A stretch of DNA of 60,370 nucleotides from Verrucomicrobiales bacterium (GCA_022361255.1 JAKSBG010000378.1:1-60370), one strand, 5' to 3'; counted from the first letter of the stretch, positions 16,599 to 25,477 are shown. A program made the numbers and translations. Notes: generated from the letters alone by a model not told the origin.

Positions 16599-18530
16599 GT
16601 GACGGGATTTTCGAAAATTGAAGCAATTTTAATGAAGTCGCTCCGCAAATTCTTAAAGAAGTCGTCTTCAACGAGACGTCTGCTGGCGTTCATTTTTCAT
16701 GGAGTCGGGATAGTCGTTTCCTACGTGCTCGCGTTTCAGCTGCGTTTTGATTTTGATGTCTCTCCTGTCAGAAGCGAAATCAGCAGGGAGATGCTTCCCT
16801 GGGTTTTTCTGTCATACCTCGGATGTCTCTTCGCGTTCGGGCTGTACAAGGGCTTGTGGCGGTTCTTCACCTTGCGGGATTGTCTCATCACTGCGATAGC
16901 CCTGAGCACAGGTACCCTTGTTGCCGCCCTCGCGATATTCATCGCAAACGGGTTTACCTTCCTTCTCTTTCCCAGGAGTGTGTTGGTGATCTGCTTTCTG
17001 CTTCTTCTCCTCTGGGAAATCGGAGGTAGGGGTGTTGTCCGGCTCTATCGGGAGTCGCGAAACCCTCTCGGAAAGGAAGGCGGCGGCAACCTGCCGCGTA
17101 TCCTGATGGTCGGGGAGCCGGATCACGCTGATGTTTTGCTCCGGAGTATGCGCCAGAACCTCTCCGAACTGGGCCAGGTCGTAGGATTGGTATCGGAGAA
17201 GGACGGGGATCACGGATCGAAAATGCGGGGCATAAAAATCTACGGAGGGGTGGAGAGGGTTGCCGGACTCGTCGAAAAACTGGACATATCGACTTTGCTG
17301 TTCCTGCCGCCTTTCACGGCACCCGGTAAGATGCGGCCGGTTGTTGATACCCTTTCGGAACACAAACTGGGGTGCACCTACCGCATTGTTCCCTCACTGG
17401 ATGATATTGCTTCCGGCCGGTTGGACGTATCCGGGATTCGTCGGGTGGCGATTGAGGATTTGTTGCCCCGCCCCGCCTATGATCTTGATCTGGAAAGGCT
17501 GAGGGCTTCCATTTCCGGCAAACATGTGCTCGTGACGGGTGCCGGTGGCAGCATTGGTTCGGAACTTGCCCGGCAGATTCTGGGGCTCCAGCCCTCTGCC
17601 CTGGTTCTGTTCGACAGCGCAGAGTTCGGTCTGTTCGAGATCGAGCGTGAATTATCCCGCAAGGCAAAGGAGAGCGGAGTAGCCCTGACGGCAGTTGTCG
17701 GGGATGTTCGGCAGAGCGAACATCTTCGCAGGGCGATGCGAAATGCGGAGGGCATTGATATTCTCTACCATGCGGCTGCTTACAAGCATGTTGACCTCAT
17801 GGAAAGAAACGCGGCTGCCTGTTTCCAGAACAACGTGATTGGCACCCAGGTCGCTGCGACGGTTGCCGAGGAGGAAGGTGTTGACCATTTTGTCCTCGTT
17901 TCCACGGATAAGGCCGTCAGACCAACCAGCCTGATGGGGGCGAGCAAGAGGCTTGCCGAAAAAATTGTGATAGAAAGCCGTCCGAGCAAAACGAATTTCA
18001 AGGCGGTCAGGTTCGGAAACGTTCTCGGGAGCAGTGGAAGCGTAGTTCCCATCTTTCATGCTCAGATTGCGGCGGGAGGACCGGTGACAGTCACCAGCCC
18101 CGAGGTGACCAGGTTTTTCATGACAATCCCGGAGGCCGTTGAGCTCATTCTTGCTGCAGGAGCGATCGAAGATGACCGGCGAATCCTCGTGCTCGAAATG
18201 GGGGAAGCGGTTAAGATCGATACTCTGGCGCGGAAAATGATTGAGCTGTCGGGATTTATTCCGGACGTCGATATTCCCATCTCCTACACCGGATTAAAGC
18301 CCGGAGAGAAAGAATACGAAGAATTGCTCACCAACGATGAAAATGTGGCCCGGACCGAGGTGGATCGCATCTGGGTGGTGAAGCGTGAGGAAGACCGGGA
18401 CGCTGAACGAATCGACATCGGACATCTCTTCCAGTTGATAGATGACCAGAAAGACGACGAGATCCGCGAATACGTGCATTCGCTCATTCCGGAGAGCCGC
18501 TTGCTCGATAGCAGCAAGGCGTCCGTCTGA
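16599..18530 (+). CDS. UDP-GlcNAc 4,6-dehydratase, membrane form (WbpM/CapD-like)
   Basis: 643 residues. About four transmembrane helices (roughly 26-130) are followed by a CoA-binding-like Rossmann region (about 165-270) and then the SDR domain with VTGAGGSIGSELARQI (about 310-325). The catalytic triad region reads STDKAVRPTSLMGASK (about 430-445), so Met replaces the usual Tyr of YxxxK, as is normal for WbpM/PglF-type enzymes. It converts UDP-GlcNAc to UDP-4-keto-6-deoxy-GlcNAc on the cytoplasmic side. GTG 16599 and ATG 16632 are both possible starts; neither has a clear ribosome site. It is preceded by a 130-bp gap without a recognisable element. Confidence 0.9.
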   Translation: MTGFSKIEAILMKSLRKFLKKSSSTRRLLAFIFHGVGIVVSYVLAFQLRFDFDVSPVRSEISREMLPWVFLSYLGCLFAFGLYKGLWRFFTLRDCLITAIALSTGTLVAALAIFIANGFTFLLFPRSVLVICFLLLLLWEIGGRGVVRLYRESRNPLGKEGGGNLPRILMVGEPDHADVLLRSMRQNLSELGQVVGLVSEKDGDHGSKMRGIKIYGGVERVAGLVEKLDISTLLFLPPFTAPGKMRPVVDTLSEHKLGCTYRIVPSLDDIASGRLDVSGIRRVAIEDLLPRPAYDLDLERLRASISGKHVLVTGAGGSIGSELARQILGLQPSALVLFDSAEFGLFEIERELSRKAKESGVALTAVVGDVRQSEHLRRAMRNAEGIDILYHAAAYKHVDLMERNAAACFQNNVIGTQVAATVAEEEGVDHFVLVSTDKAVRPTSLMGASKRLAEKIVIESRPSKTNFKAVRFGNVLGSSGSVVPIFHAQIAAGGPVTVTSPEVTRFFMTIPEAVELILAAGAIEDDRRILVLEMGEAVKIDTLARKMIELSGFIPDVDIPISYTGLKPGEKEYEELLTNDENVARTEVDRIWVVKREEDRDAERIDIGHLFQLIDDQKDDEIREYVHSLIPESRLLDSSKASV

Positions 18531-18545
18531 CCGAATTAAGACCTT

Positions 18546-19862
18546 ATGTCGAACACCTTGCAACGAACTCCTGTCAACAAGGGGGTAGGAAGCACATGGC
18601 AGTGGATGGGGGCTTCTTTGCTGGCCCTCACATTGGCAACCTTCTGGGGAAACAAGCTCATTGGAGCGGGGCAGGCTTTGCTGGCAGTTGCTATTGTCTC
18701 TGCCCTGATCAGAAAAGACGGGAAATGGGACAGCAGTAATTTCTCCCGGAGTACATGGTGTTTGATCGGGTTTGTCGCTTTCGCGATCGTTTCGATCCTG
18801 GCCAACCTGACCGATGTATCCGACTCGATCGGGCACGGAAGAAAACTGAGATATGAGCTGATAGGATTGCTGCTGCTCGGTATCGTTACAACCCGCAGAC
18901 TTTTTCTTGAAAGCAGGGGATTCCGGGACCTCGCGCTCGGGGCATGGCTCATCGCGATGGTAAGCGCAGGATTGATTGGAATTGCCTCTTTTCTCTGGTG
19001 GGGGAAGATTCCGCTTCTAAACGAGGTGGGATACAAAGGCAGGGTGTCGGGTTTGTTCGGGCAGGTGATGACCTTTGCGCATTTGTTGATGCTGTCATCC
19101 GTTGTGCTGGCGGCGCTGGCAATTTCTCCAAATGCCGTGAAACGGATTACGCGGATTCCCCATTGGGTGTTCGCTGCCGCGACAGTTTTTTCCGGGATCT
19201 GCCTTTATTTCACCTACACCCGAGGGGCTGTGTTGGGAGCAGCCGCAGGACTATTCGTGCTCGCATTCCTGCACTCCAGAAAAACGGTGATCGCCCTGTT
19301 TGTGATCGCTCTTTCCTTTCTTGCCTACACCAGCAAAGATCACTTCGGCAGCGGAGATCAGTCCCGCTACTTCATGTTCCACAATTCGCTTCGCCTGAAT
19401 CAGTGGACTGCGTCGGCCCTTGCCTTCGCAGATAATCCACTTTTCGGAGTCGGCTTTAATCAATTCGAACCGCAGTCAGTCGAACGGAAAAAACAATACG
19501 GCCTGCCGCCCGCGAAATCTGTGGGAGTTGCACCTGAACAGGAAATGATCTATTTCGAGAGTCACTCCCACAACAACTATCTGGAGGCCTTTGCGGGGAC
19601 CGGTTTGTTCGGTGGGCTGGCGTTTTTGGGATTCTGCGGATTCTGGGCCTACGAGGCTCTTAGATCGCGGTTCGCAATGATCCTTTTTCCGCCAGTCGTG
19701 GCTTTCCTCGTCTCGGGGTTCTTCGAAAACACCTTCTTTGATTCTGAAGTGTTGAATGGAATCCTTCTGTTTTACGTCGTCTCCCGGATCGTTATTTCGC
19801 AGGAGACGACGGCAGCGGGGGAGAGAGTTACTCCTCCTCTTTCTCGGCCTTCTTCGGCGTGA
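18546..19862 (+). CDS. O-antigen polymerase/ligase-type membrane protein (Wzy_C/WaaL family)
   Basis: 438 residues with about 10-12 hydrophobic helices. A large periplasmic loop (about 270-345) ends in FESHSHNNYLEAFAGTGLFGG (about 337-357); SHNNYLE followed by a helix is the classic Wzy_C signature. YFTYTRGAVLGAAAG (about 220-234) is the other conserved helix with a functional Arg. It polymerises O-units or ligates glycan to a lipid on the periplasmic face. It closes the + strand polysaccharide cluster. Its last 35 bp overlap the 3' end of the convergent M16 peptidase gene. Polymerase and ligase cannot be separated by sequence alone. Confidence 0.85.
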   Translation: MSNTLQRTPVNKGVGSTWQWMGASLLALTLATFWGNKLIGAGQALLAVAIVSALIRKDGKWDSSNFSRSTWCLIGFVAFAIVSILANLTDVSDSIGHGRKLRYELIGLLLLGIVTTRRLFLESRGFRDLALGAWLIAMVSAGLIGIASFLWWGKIPLLNEVGYKGRVSGLFGQVMTFAHLLMLSSVVLAALAISPNAVKRITRIPHWVFAAATVFSGICLYFTYTRGAVLGAAAGLFVLAFLHSRKTVIALFVIALSFLAYTSKDHFGSGDQSRYFMFHNSLRLNQWTASALAFADNPLFGVGFNQFEPQSVERKKQYGLPPAKSVGVAPEQEMIYFESHSHNNYLEAFAGTGLFGGLAFLGFCGFWAYEALRSRFAMILFPPVVAFLVSGFFENTFFDSEVLNGILLFYVVSRIVISQETTAAGERVTPPLSRPSSA

Positions 19863-22701
19863 TAACCACGGCAACCCGGGTTTTTTCGCTGAGGTATTCT
19901 TTCGCGAGCGCGTTCACTTCATCGACAGTGATGTTTTTGTAATCGTCGACGAAGGAGCGGGACCATTCAAGGCGCTCCGGATATTCCTGGGAAGCTTCCA
20001 GAACACTGCCGAGCCAGTAGCGGTTCGTCCGGCGCATTTCCTCGATCTGAGTGATCTGTGGTTTCTTGGCTCGCTCCAGTTCGTCCTCGGTGATGGTGTC
20101 CCCGGCAGCGAGGTCATCGCCAATCTGGGCAATCACCTGGGTGACTGACTCCGCCTGATCCGGATCAATCGTCACGGAGGCGAAAAGATAGCCGTAGTCT
20201 GTCCACGTGGTACTCGGGAGGTTGTGGGCGAAAGGGCTGTAAGCGTCGCCGAGCTCTTCCCGGATTTTCACCCGGAGCCGGTCATCGAGAACGGATGACA
20301 GCATACTGAGCCGACGGGTTTTCTTGATGTCGTAGATATGTGTCGTTGGCCAGTGAACCACGGCCATCCCTTTCGGAATTTCGGAATCAAATTCAAAGAC
20401 CTTGCTGGTTGCTGCAGGAAAAGAAACCTGGCGCTCTTCCGAGTAGTCAGGTTTTTCTTTGTCCCGCTCCGGAAGATTTCCAAAGGTCGAGGATATCGCA
20501 TTGATCGCTGCTTCTTTGTCGAAATCTCCGACAATGGTCAATTCAAGGTACCCTTTTCCGAGTTCGGGCAGGACCCATTCTTTCGCCTGATCAATGGTCA
20601 GTGCCTCAAGGGCTTCACGATCCGGCCAGCCGAAACGGTCGTCTCCACTGTGGAGAAACTGCGCCACTTCATCCTGGGCAAATCCGCCCGGTGTCCGCTC
20701 GAGTTGCTGGTAGATGTAATCTAGTGAGCGCCGGAATTCTGTCGCCGCTTCCTCGCGAAAGCCGGGATTCGTGATGTAGGCGCGCATCAATTTTAGCTGC
20801 GCTTCGAGGTCATCGGGAGTGGTTTGGCCGCTCAGGTTGAACGCGTCATCGTCGACGCCAAAGCCGACGGAGACCGATTCTCCTGCAAAAATCTGCTTCA
20901 ATTCGTCATCGCTATGAGCTTCAAGACCGCCGCCTCCGAGGACGCTGTCGAGAAAAACAGAAAGCCCGGGAGTCGGCTCGGTGATCAGTCCGGCTCCGAT
21001 CCGGGCTTTTGTGTAAACGGTGTCATCTTCGAAGTCTGTAACTTTCAGGTTCACCCTGACGTTGTTTGCAAAACGAAGCTGGGTCACCTCGAGATCCTCG
21101 ATCTCTTTCTGCTCCGCAATCTCACCGGGGGCGGGGAGGTCATCGTAGGCGAAGGTTCCGATTTCTTTTTCTTCGGGCGGAGTCACGGCCACGGCCGTGC
21201 TGTTCTCAAACACTTTCGTAATCGTAGCGACGGGATCTTCGATCTTCGCGTTTCCGGAGATGAAAACGAGCGTTTCATTGGCGGTTCCCCAGAGATCTGT
21301 CAGTGACTTTTTCGCTGTCTCTGCCGTGACGCTTTCGAGGGCTTTCATCACTCGAGGAAGGTCCTCTTTGGGATTCGTGAAAATGCGACGACTTCCGATG
21401 CGTCGTGCAATCTGGTTGGCCAGATCGCGGGATTTCCGGGTCGCAACCTGCTTGGCGGCATCTTCGTAGAGACGGGTGATGAGAGCTTTGGTTTCGGTCA
21501 GCTCTGCATCGGTAAATCCGAACTCAAGGACGCGGCGGAGTTCCTGCTCGATCAGGGCGAGTGCGTCTTTCCACTGTTCCGGTTTGCAGTCGGCTTCGAT
21601 CGAAGCGGTAAGGGCGAAACCGAGGTCGTAGAAGTCATCGGCATGCGAACTTCCTGCGCTGATCGGGGAATCCTCTTCTTTCGCGATTCGTTCGAGCCGG
21701 CGGTTGATAATCCGGGTGGCGATCATCCGGTTCAGATCTTCGAGGCGCCGTTCGCTGTTGTCAGGAGGGTTGACGCGGGATTTCAATGCTTCGATCGAAA
21801 CGCTGGTTTCTCCGGCCTCCTCTTCAAAATGGTAGTGCGCTCCAAAGCCGCGGCTCGAAACAATCCCGAGCGGCGGGGCAGGGCGCTTTTCCCGTGCCGG
21901 CATGTCAGCAAAATGCTTTTTGATGAGCTTCTCCGTAGCCTCTACTTCGATGTCGCCTACGACGATTACAGCCATGCGGTTGGGGGTATACCAGTTTTCG
22001 TAAAACTCGACGAAGCGCTCACGGGGAGCATTCTCGATCACCTCTTCCGTTCCGATGGGGAGGCGCCGGCTGACGAGGTTCTCGGGAAGAGCGTATTTGA
22101 ACTGCTCGACAAACGTGCGCCAACTCACAGAATCGCGGGTGCGTTTCTCACTGAGAATGATGCCGCGTTCGTCGTCAATTTCATCGGGATCGAGCAGCAT
22201 GCCGTCGGCGTAGTCACGCAGCAGTTTCATCGCCTCGTCCGACATAGCCTGCTCGGAGTTGGGAAGCTCCAGTTTGTAGACCGTTTCATTGAAGGAAGTA
22301 TGGGCATTCGTGTGATTTCCGAATCCCATCCCGAGACGCTGGAAATACTCGATCATTTCCCCGGCAGGGAAATTCTCTGTGCCATTGAAGGCCATATGTT
22401 CGAGGAAATGGGCGAGACCCTGCTGGTTGTCGGCCTCCATCAGCGAACCGGCATCGACATACAATCTCATGCTGACACGGTTGGGTGGTTCGGCGTTGGG
22501 CAGAATGGCGTAGCGAAGTCCGTTTTCGAGCAGTCCCCAGGTGACAGCGGAGTCGGTCGGAATATCGCTGTTTTCGTGGGGGAGAGGAATGGGAGCGTTT
22601 TTTTCGTCAGCCGGCGCATTTTGGCTGTACAGAAACGGGAGTGTGAACAACGAGGTCGCGAATGCGATCAGCGCGAAAGGCAGGTGGGATGTACGTATCA
22701 T
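19828..22701 (-). CDS. secreted M16 family zinc metallopeptidase (insulinase/pitrilysin type)
   Basis: About 957 residues with two full M16 halves. Numbered from ATG 22701, a signal peptide (about 1-26, ending FLYSQ) precedes the mature protein. The inverted zinc motif HFLEH lies at 98-102 and the third zinc ligand should be the Glu in DDERGIILSEKR some 75 residues later. The second half (from about 530) lacks HxxEH, as expected for the inactive domain. An upstream in-frame ATG at 22779 is rejected because it would bury the signal peptide. It likely cleaves peptides in the periplasm. It lies 50 bp after hisA, same strand, and its 3' end overlaps the wzy-like gene by 35 bp. Confidence 0.92.
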   Translation of the reverse strand: MIRTSHLPFALIAFATSLFTLPFLYSQNAPADEKNAPIPLPHENSDIPTDSAVTWGLLENGLRYAILPNAEPPNRVSMRLYVDAGSLMEADNQQGLAHFLEHMAFNGTENFPAGEMIEYFQRLGMGFGNHTNAHTSFNETVYKLELPNSEQAMSDEAMKLLRDYADGMLLDPDEIDDERGIILSEKRTRDSVSWRTFVEQFKYALPENLVSRRLPIGTEEVIENAPRERFVEFYENWYTPNRMAVIVVGDIEVEATEKLIKKHFADMPAREKRPAPPLGIVSSRGFGAHYHFEEEAGETSVSIEALKSRVNPPDNSERRLEDLNRMIATRIINRRLERIAKEEDSPISAGSSHADDFYDLGFALTASIEADCKPEQWKDALALIEQELRRVLEFGFTDAELTETKALITRLYEDAAKQVATRKSRDLANQIARRIGSRRIFTNPKEDLPRVMKALESVTAETAKKSLTDLWGTANETLVFISGNAKIEDPVATITKVFENSTAVAVTPPEEKEIGTFAYDDLPAPGEIAEQKEIEDLEVTQLRFANNVRVNLKVTDFEDDTVYTKARIGAGLITEPTPGLSVFLDSVLGGGGLEAHSDDELKQIFAGESVSVGFGVDDDAFNLSGQTTPDDLEAQLKLMRAYITNPGFREEAATEFRRSLDYIYQQLERTPGGFAQDEVAQFLHSGDDRFGWPDREALEALTIDQAKEWVLPELGKGYLELTIVGDFDKEAAINAISSTFGNLPERDKEKPDYSEERQVSFPAATSKVFEFDSEIPKGMAVVHWPTTHIYDIKKTRRLSMLSSVLDDRLRVKIREELGDAYSPFAHNLPSTTWTDYGYLFASVTIDPDQAESVTQVIAQIGDDLAAGDTITEDELERAKKPQITQIEEMRRTNRYWLGSVLEASQEYPERLEWSRSFVDDYKNITVDEVNALAKEYLSEKTRVAVVITPKKAEKEEE

Positions 22702-22751
22702 TGTGGGTAAAGCGTAGAGGTGAGGGGAATCTGTTCGCGAAATGTGGAGAA

Positions 22752-23528
22752 TCAATCGGCCTGATTGTGGGCAACACAATCACGATAGGTTACGCCGCTG
22801 CCGCCGAAGATATCGAGAGCACTTCCGATCGTGAGATCGACCCTGCCGCCACTGAGTCGATTCACGAGATCGAGATCTGCCAGTGAAGAAGCGCCACCCG
22901 CATAGGTGACGGGTTTCTTCCCCCATTTTCCGAGCATCTCCACCAGCTCCTCGTCGATGCCGTCGCATTTGCCTTCGACATCAGCGGCATGGATCAAAAA
23001 TTCGTCGCAGGAGTCAGCCAGGTGCGACAGCGTTTCGTGCGTCACTTCCAGGTCAGTCGGGGTCTGCCAGCGATTCATTGCCACAATCCAGCGATCGTCC
23101 CGTCGCCGGCAGCTCAGATCAATGACGAGCTGTTTTGCGCCGACTTCCGAAACGAGACGCTCGAGAACTTCCGGCCGGAAACGGGCATCGGAGTCAAAGA
23201 GGCAGGACGTCGAGATCACGTGCGACGCGCCGGCATCGAGCCATTCCGCCGCATTTTCCGGGGAAATCCCTCCGCCGATTTGCAGACCTCCGGGCCAGGC
23301 CGCGAGAGCCGACCGTGCTGCCTCGTCATTCCCGGGTCCCAGCTTGATGACATGACCCCCGCGCAATTGATCGGACGCGTAGAGCTCCGCAAACCATGCG
23401 GGGTCTTTTTCACTGACGAAATTCGTTTCCAGCTCCGACTCCTGCGAGTCGAGGGTTCCCCCGACAATCTGCTTCACTTTTCCCTCGTGCAGATCAATGC
23501 AGGGGCGAAAACGAGTGCGGGTGGGCAT
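22752..23528 (-). CDS. hisA: HisA, eukaryotic (HIS6) type phosphoribosylformimino-AICAR isomerase
   Basis: 258 residues, a TIM-barrel isomerase for step 4 of histidine synthesis. FRPCIDLHEGKVKQIVGGTL (residues 6-25) is the hallmark start of the eukaryotic HIS6 group; bacterial HisA typically reads IPAIDLKDGK. The first catalytic Asp is in CIDL and the second in VIDLSCRRRDDRW (about 129-141). Phosphate-binding glycines are in QIGGGIS and the C-terminal GSALDIFGG. The start ATG 23528 is chosen because FRPCIDL should lie near the N-terminus. Array A lies immediately upstream (23535-23587), leaving only 6 bp before the start codon and no visible Shine-Dalgarno. No other his genes are in the window. 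Confidence 0.88.
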   Translation of the reverse strand: MPTRTRFRPCIDLHEGKVKQIVGGTLDSQESELETNFVSEKDPAWFAELYASDQLRGGHVIKLGPGNDEAARSALAAWPGGLQIGGGISPENAAEWLDAGASHVISTSCLFDSDARFRPEVLERLVSEVGAKQLVIDLSCRRRDDRWIVAMNRWQTPTDLEVTHETLSHLADSCDEFLIHAADVEGKCDGIDEELVEMLGKWGKKPVTYAGGASSLADLDLVNRLSGGRVDLTIGSALDIFGGSGVTYRDCVAHNQAD

Positions 23529-23534
23529 GCAGGT

Positions 23535-23587
23535 AACAGGGTTTGGTCGGCGAGGTAACAGGGTTGAGTGCTCCACGGAACCCTGTT
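23535..23587. repeat. phased 9-mer array A (3 units, 22-bp pitch)
   Basis: AACAGGGTT at 23535 and 23557, and the reverse-complement form AACCCTGTT at 23579. Start-to-start distances are exactly 22 bp and spacers are 13 bp of differing sequence. It lies between the GT2-Rossmann gene and hisA, and ends 6 bp from the hisA start codon. See arrays B-E for the same pitch. Confidence 0.9.
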
Positions 23588-23641
23588 GAAACGCGCCGAA
23601 TCTACTGCCGGGAGCGGGCCACCGCAAATGCAATCCCCGGC

Positions 23642-24661
23642 TCAGGCGACGCAGAAAAAGTCTTCCCCCTCCCGGTATTCCGCTGCCCGGAGAAGTTTGC
23701 GAATGCGTTCTCTCGCACCGGGTTGTCCCACGGCGCTGAGCAGGACAGTGTGGCCTTTTTGCTCTGCCGCGGCGGCATGATCGCAGACCGGGATTCCAGC
23801 GATTTGATTTCCGATTTGGCGCTTGTTGACTTCGTAAAATGCCGCGACATGAACGCCTTTCGCTTCGAGAAGTTGCGCCATTTCCTTTCCGATTGGTCCC
23901 GCGCCGCAGATCGATACGCCGAGTTCCCTGACCCGGTCGAGGCGGGAGAGAAAATGGGCTTTTGCTTCCTGGAAACGGCTCAGTTCGTATCGTTCGATCT
24001 GACGGGTGGAACGTTCCGGTGCGTCGTACCAGTCAAGGAGGGGTTCGCCGACCTTTCCGAGGTGGTGGCCTTTTTCAAGCAGGCGCAGCCAGAAGTCGTA
24101 GTCTTCGGCCCACACAGGGTCTGCGTAACCGTCTAGTTCTTCGAGAACAGTGCGCCGTATCATCGCGGTGGGATTCGGAAGCGGACTGTCGACGAATCGC
24201 TCGCGAAAAATGGATGCAGGCGAAATTACGGAATTGACCCAGTTTTCGTATCTCTGGTAGCCACCGTCAGCGGGCTCCGGTCTCCCGTTTTTCCCGCGTT
24301 TGACGATGTTGACCCCGGTTCCGCACGCCGCAAGGTGAGGGAATTTATCAAGGAAATCGAGCTGCTTCGCAAGACGGTCAGGATGGGCAATATCATCGCT
24401 GTCCATGCGGGCAATGAGATCGCCTTCGGCACTTCTCCAGGCAAGGTTGGCGGCTTCGACGAAAGTCCCTTCGTGGCGGAACAGGCGAATGCGCCGATCT
24501 CTCCCCGCGAGAGCCTCCAGAATATCGGAGGTGCGGTCTGTGGACCGGTGGTCAACGATGACAAATTCAAAGTCGGCCCGGCTTTGTATGAGGATGCTTT
24601 CAACCGATGCTTCGAGCGTCTTCTCCGCGTTCCGGGCGGGCATAACGACGGAGAGTTTCAT
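23642..24661 (-). CDS. glycosyltransferase family 2 fused to a C-terminal Rossmann-like domain
   Basis: 339 residues from ATG 24661. Residues 1-230 are a GT-A enzyme: LSVVMPARNAEKTLEASVES, then VIVDHRSTDRT (about 35-45), the DxD-type motif ARMDSDDIAHPDRL (about 85-98) and WAEDYDFWLRLLEKG (about 187-201), the acceptor-site ED region. Residues about 250-339 form a second alpha/beta unit with GVSICGAGPIGKEMAQLLEAKG, a dinucleotide-type glycine loop, and later VLLSAVG. That resembles the PglD/CapD-like Rossmann halves used with sugar acyl- or aminotransferases. It lies 73 bp after the rplY stop, behind a strong terminator. Biological target unknown. Confidence 0.8.
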   Translation of the reverse strand: MKLSVVMPARNAEKTLEASVESILIQSRADFEFVIVDHRSTDRTSDILEALAGRDRRIRLFRHEGTFVEAANLAWRSAEGDLIARMDSDDIAHPDRLAKQLDFLDKFPHLAACGTGVNIVKRGKNGRPEPADGGYQRYENWVNSVISPASIFRERFVDSPLPNPTAMIRRTVLEELDGYADPVWAEDYDFWLRLLEKGHHLGKVGEPLLDWYDAPERSTRQIERYELSRFQEAKAHFLSRLDRVRELGVSICGAGPIGKEMAQLLEAKGVHVAAFYEVNKRQIGNQIAGIPVCDHAAAAEQKGHTVLLSAVGQPGARERIRKLLRAAEYREGEDFFCVA

Positions 24662-24670
24662 CTGAACAAG

Positions 24671-24698
24671 AAAAAACCCCGGTGGTGAAACCGGGGTT
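24671..24698 (-). terminator. intrinsic terminator after rplY
   Basis: On the - strand AACCCCGG (24698-24691), loop TTTCACCA, CCGGGGTT (24682-24675) is followed by a T run (TTTTTTC). An 8-bp perfect G+C-rich stem with a U tract is a strong rho-independent terminator for the prs-rplY unit. It ends only about 10 bp before the GT2 start codon (24661), so the GT2 leader is almost part of the terminator. Confidence 0.9.
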
Positions 24699-24735
24699 CT
24701 TCCAATCAAATGGTATACCTGAAGGGCATCGAAAA

Positions 24736-25395
24736 TTACTCAGCAGAGTCGCCGGAACCTTCGCCTTCAGCCGCATCTTCAGCGCCCTCAGCAGCACCTT
24801 CTTCGCCTTCGTCACCTCCCGCTGAAACAGCTGCACGGGTCTGAGTGACCAGGCCGACGAGAACTTCGTCATCCATCTTAACAGAGACTCCGTCAGGCAG
24901 ATTGAGATCTCCGACACGAAGGGACTCACCGATTTGGAGCTCGCTGACGTCGTTGTCGATCGATTCGGGAAGATCGCCGGGACGACAGTTGATTTCAATA
25001 GAGTGGATCAGTTGTTCCAGAATACCGCCGGACTTCACACCCGCGGGCTCACCGGTGAGGTGGATTGGAACAACCGCGTGAATCGTGTCTGTCTCGCTCA
25101 CCGCGCGAAAGTCGACGTGAACCAACTGGTGGGTAAGAGGATCTTTCTGTGTGTCCTGCACAATCGCGAGTTTGGACTTCTCTTCCGCGCCGTCGATTTC
25201 GAGATTCACAAGGAAGTTCTCCCCGTGCTTCTTCGCGATGTCGGTGAATTTTTTCGCGTCGAGTTGAATCATGTATTCACGCTGGCTCGCTCCGTAGATA
25301 ACGGCGGGAACGATACCGGAACGACGAAGTCGTTTCGATGCTGTCGTGCCTTTGACTTCACGTTTCTCGGCTTGAAGTGTTTCCTGTTTTGCCAT
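24736..25395 (-). CDS. rplY: 50S ribosomal protein L25 (TL5/CTC form)
   Basis: 219 residues from ATG 25395. The N-terminal 5S rRNA-binding domain (TASKRLRRSGIVPAVIYG, about 18-35) is followed by the TL5 C-terminal domain (about 95-185, HAVVPIHLTGEPAGVKSGG). A low-complexity acidic Ala/Glu/Gly tail covers about 190-219. This long form is a general-stress/ribosomal protein that binds 5S rRNA. It lies 82 bp downstream of prs, a widely conserved neighbour pair, and is followed by a strong terminator. Confidence 0.95.
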   Translation of the reverse strand: MAKQETLQAEKREVKGTTASKRLRRSGIVPAVIYGASQREYMIQLDAKKFTDIAKKHGENFLVNLEIDGAEEKSKLAIVQDTQKDPLTHQLVHVDFRAVSETDTIHAVVPIHLTGEPAGVKSGGILEQLIHSIEINCRPGDLPESIDNDVSELQIGESLRVGDLNLPDGVSVKMDDEVLVGLVTQTRAAVSAGGDEGEEGAAEGAEDAAEGEGSGDSAE

Positions 25396-25477
25396 GATAG
25401 CAGAGGGTAGGTTCTTGGAGTAAAAAACGCCCAATCCCGTGCGGGGAGGGCGAAGGGCGCGAAATTTAGGCGCAACC

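Noticed and set aside
23535-23587. Relation to the I-SceI meganuclease target, which contains ATAACAGGGT
   Set aside because: Similarity is limited to part of the 9-mer, and there is no homing endonuclease gene or intron in the window.
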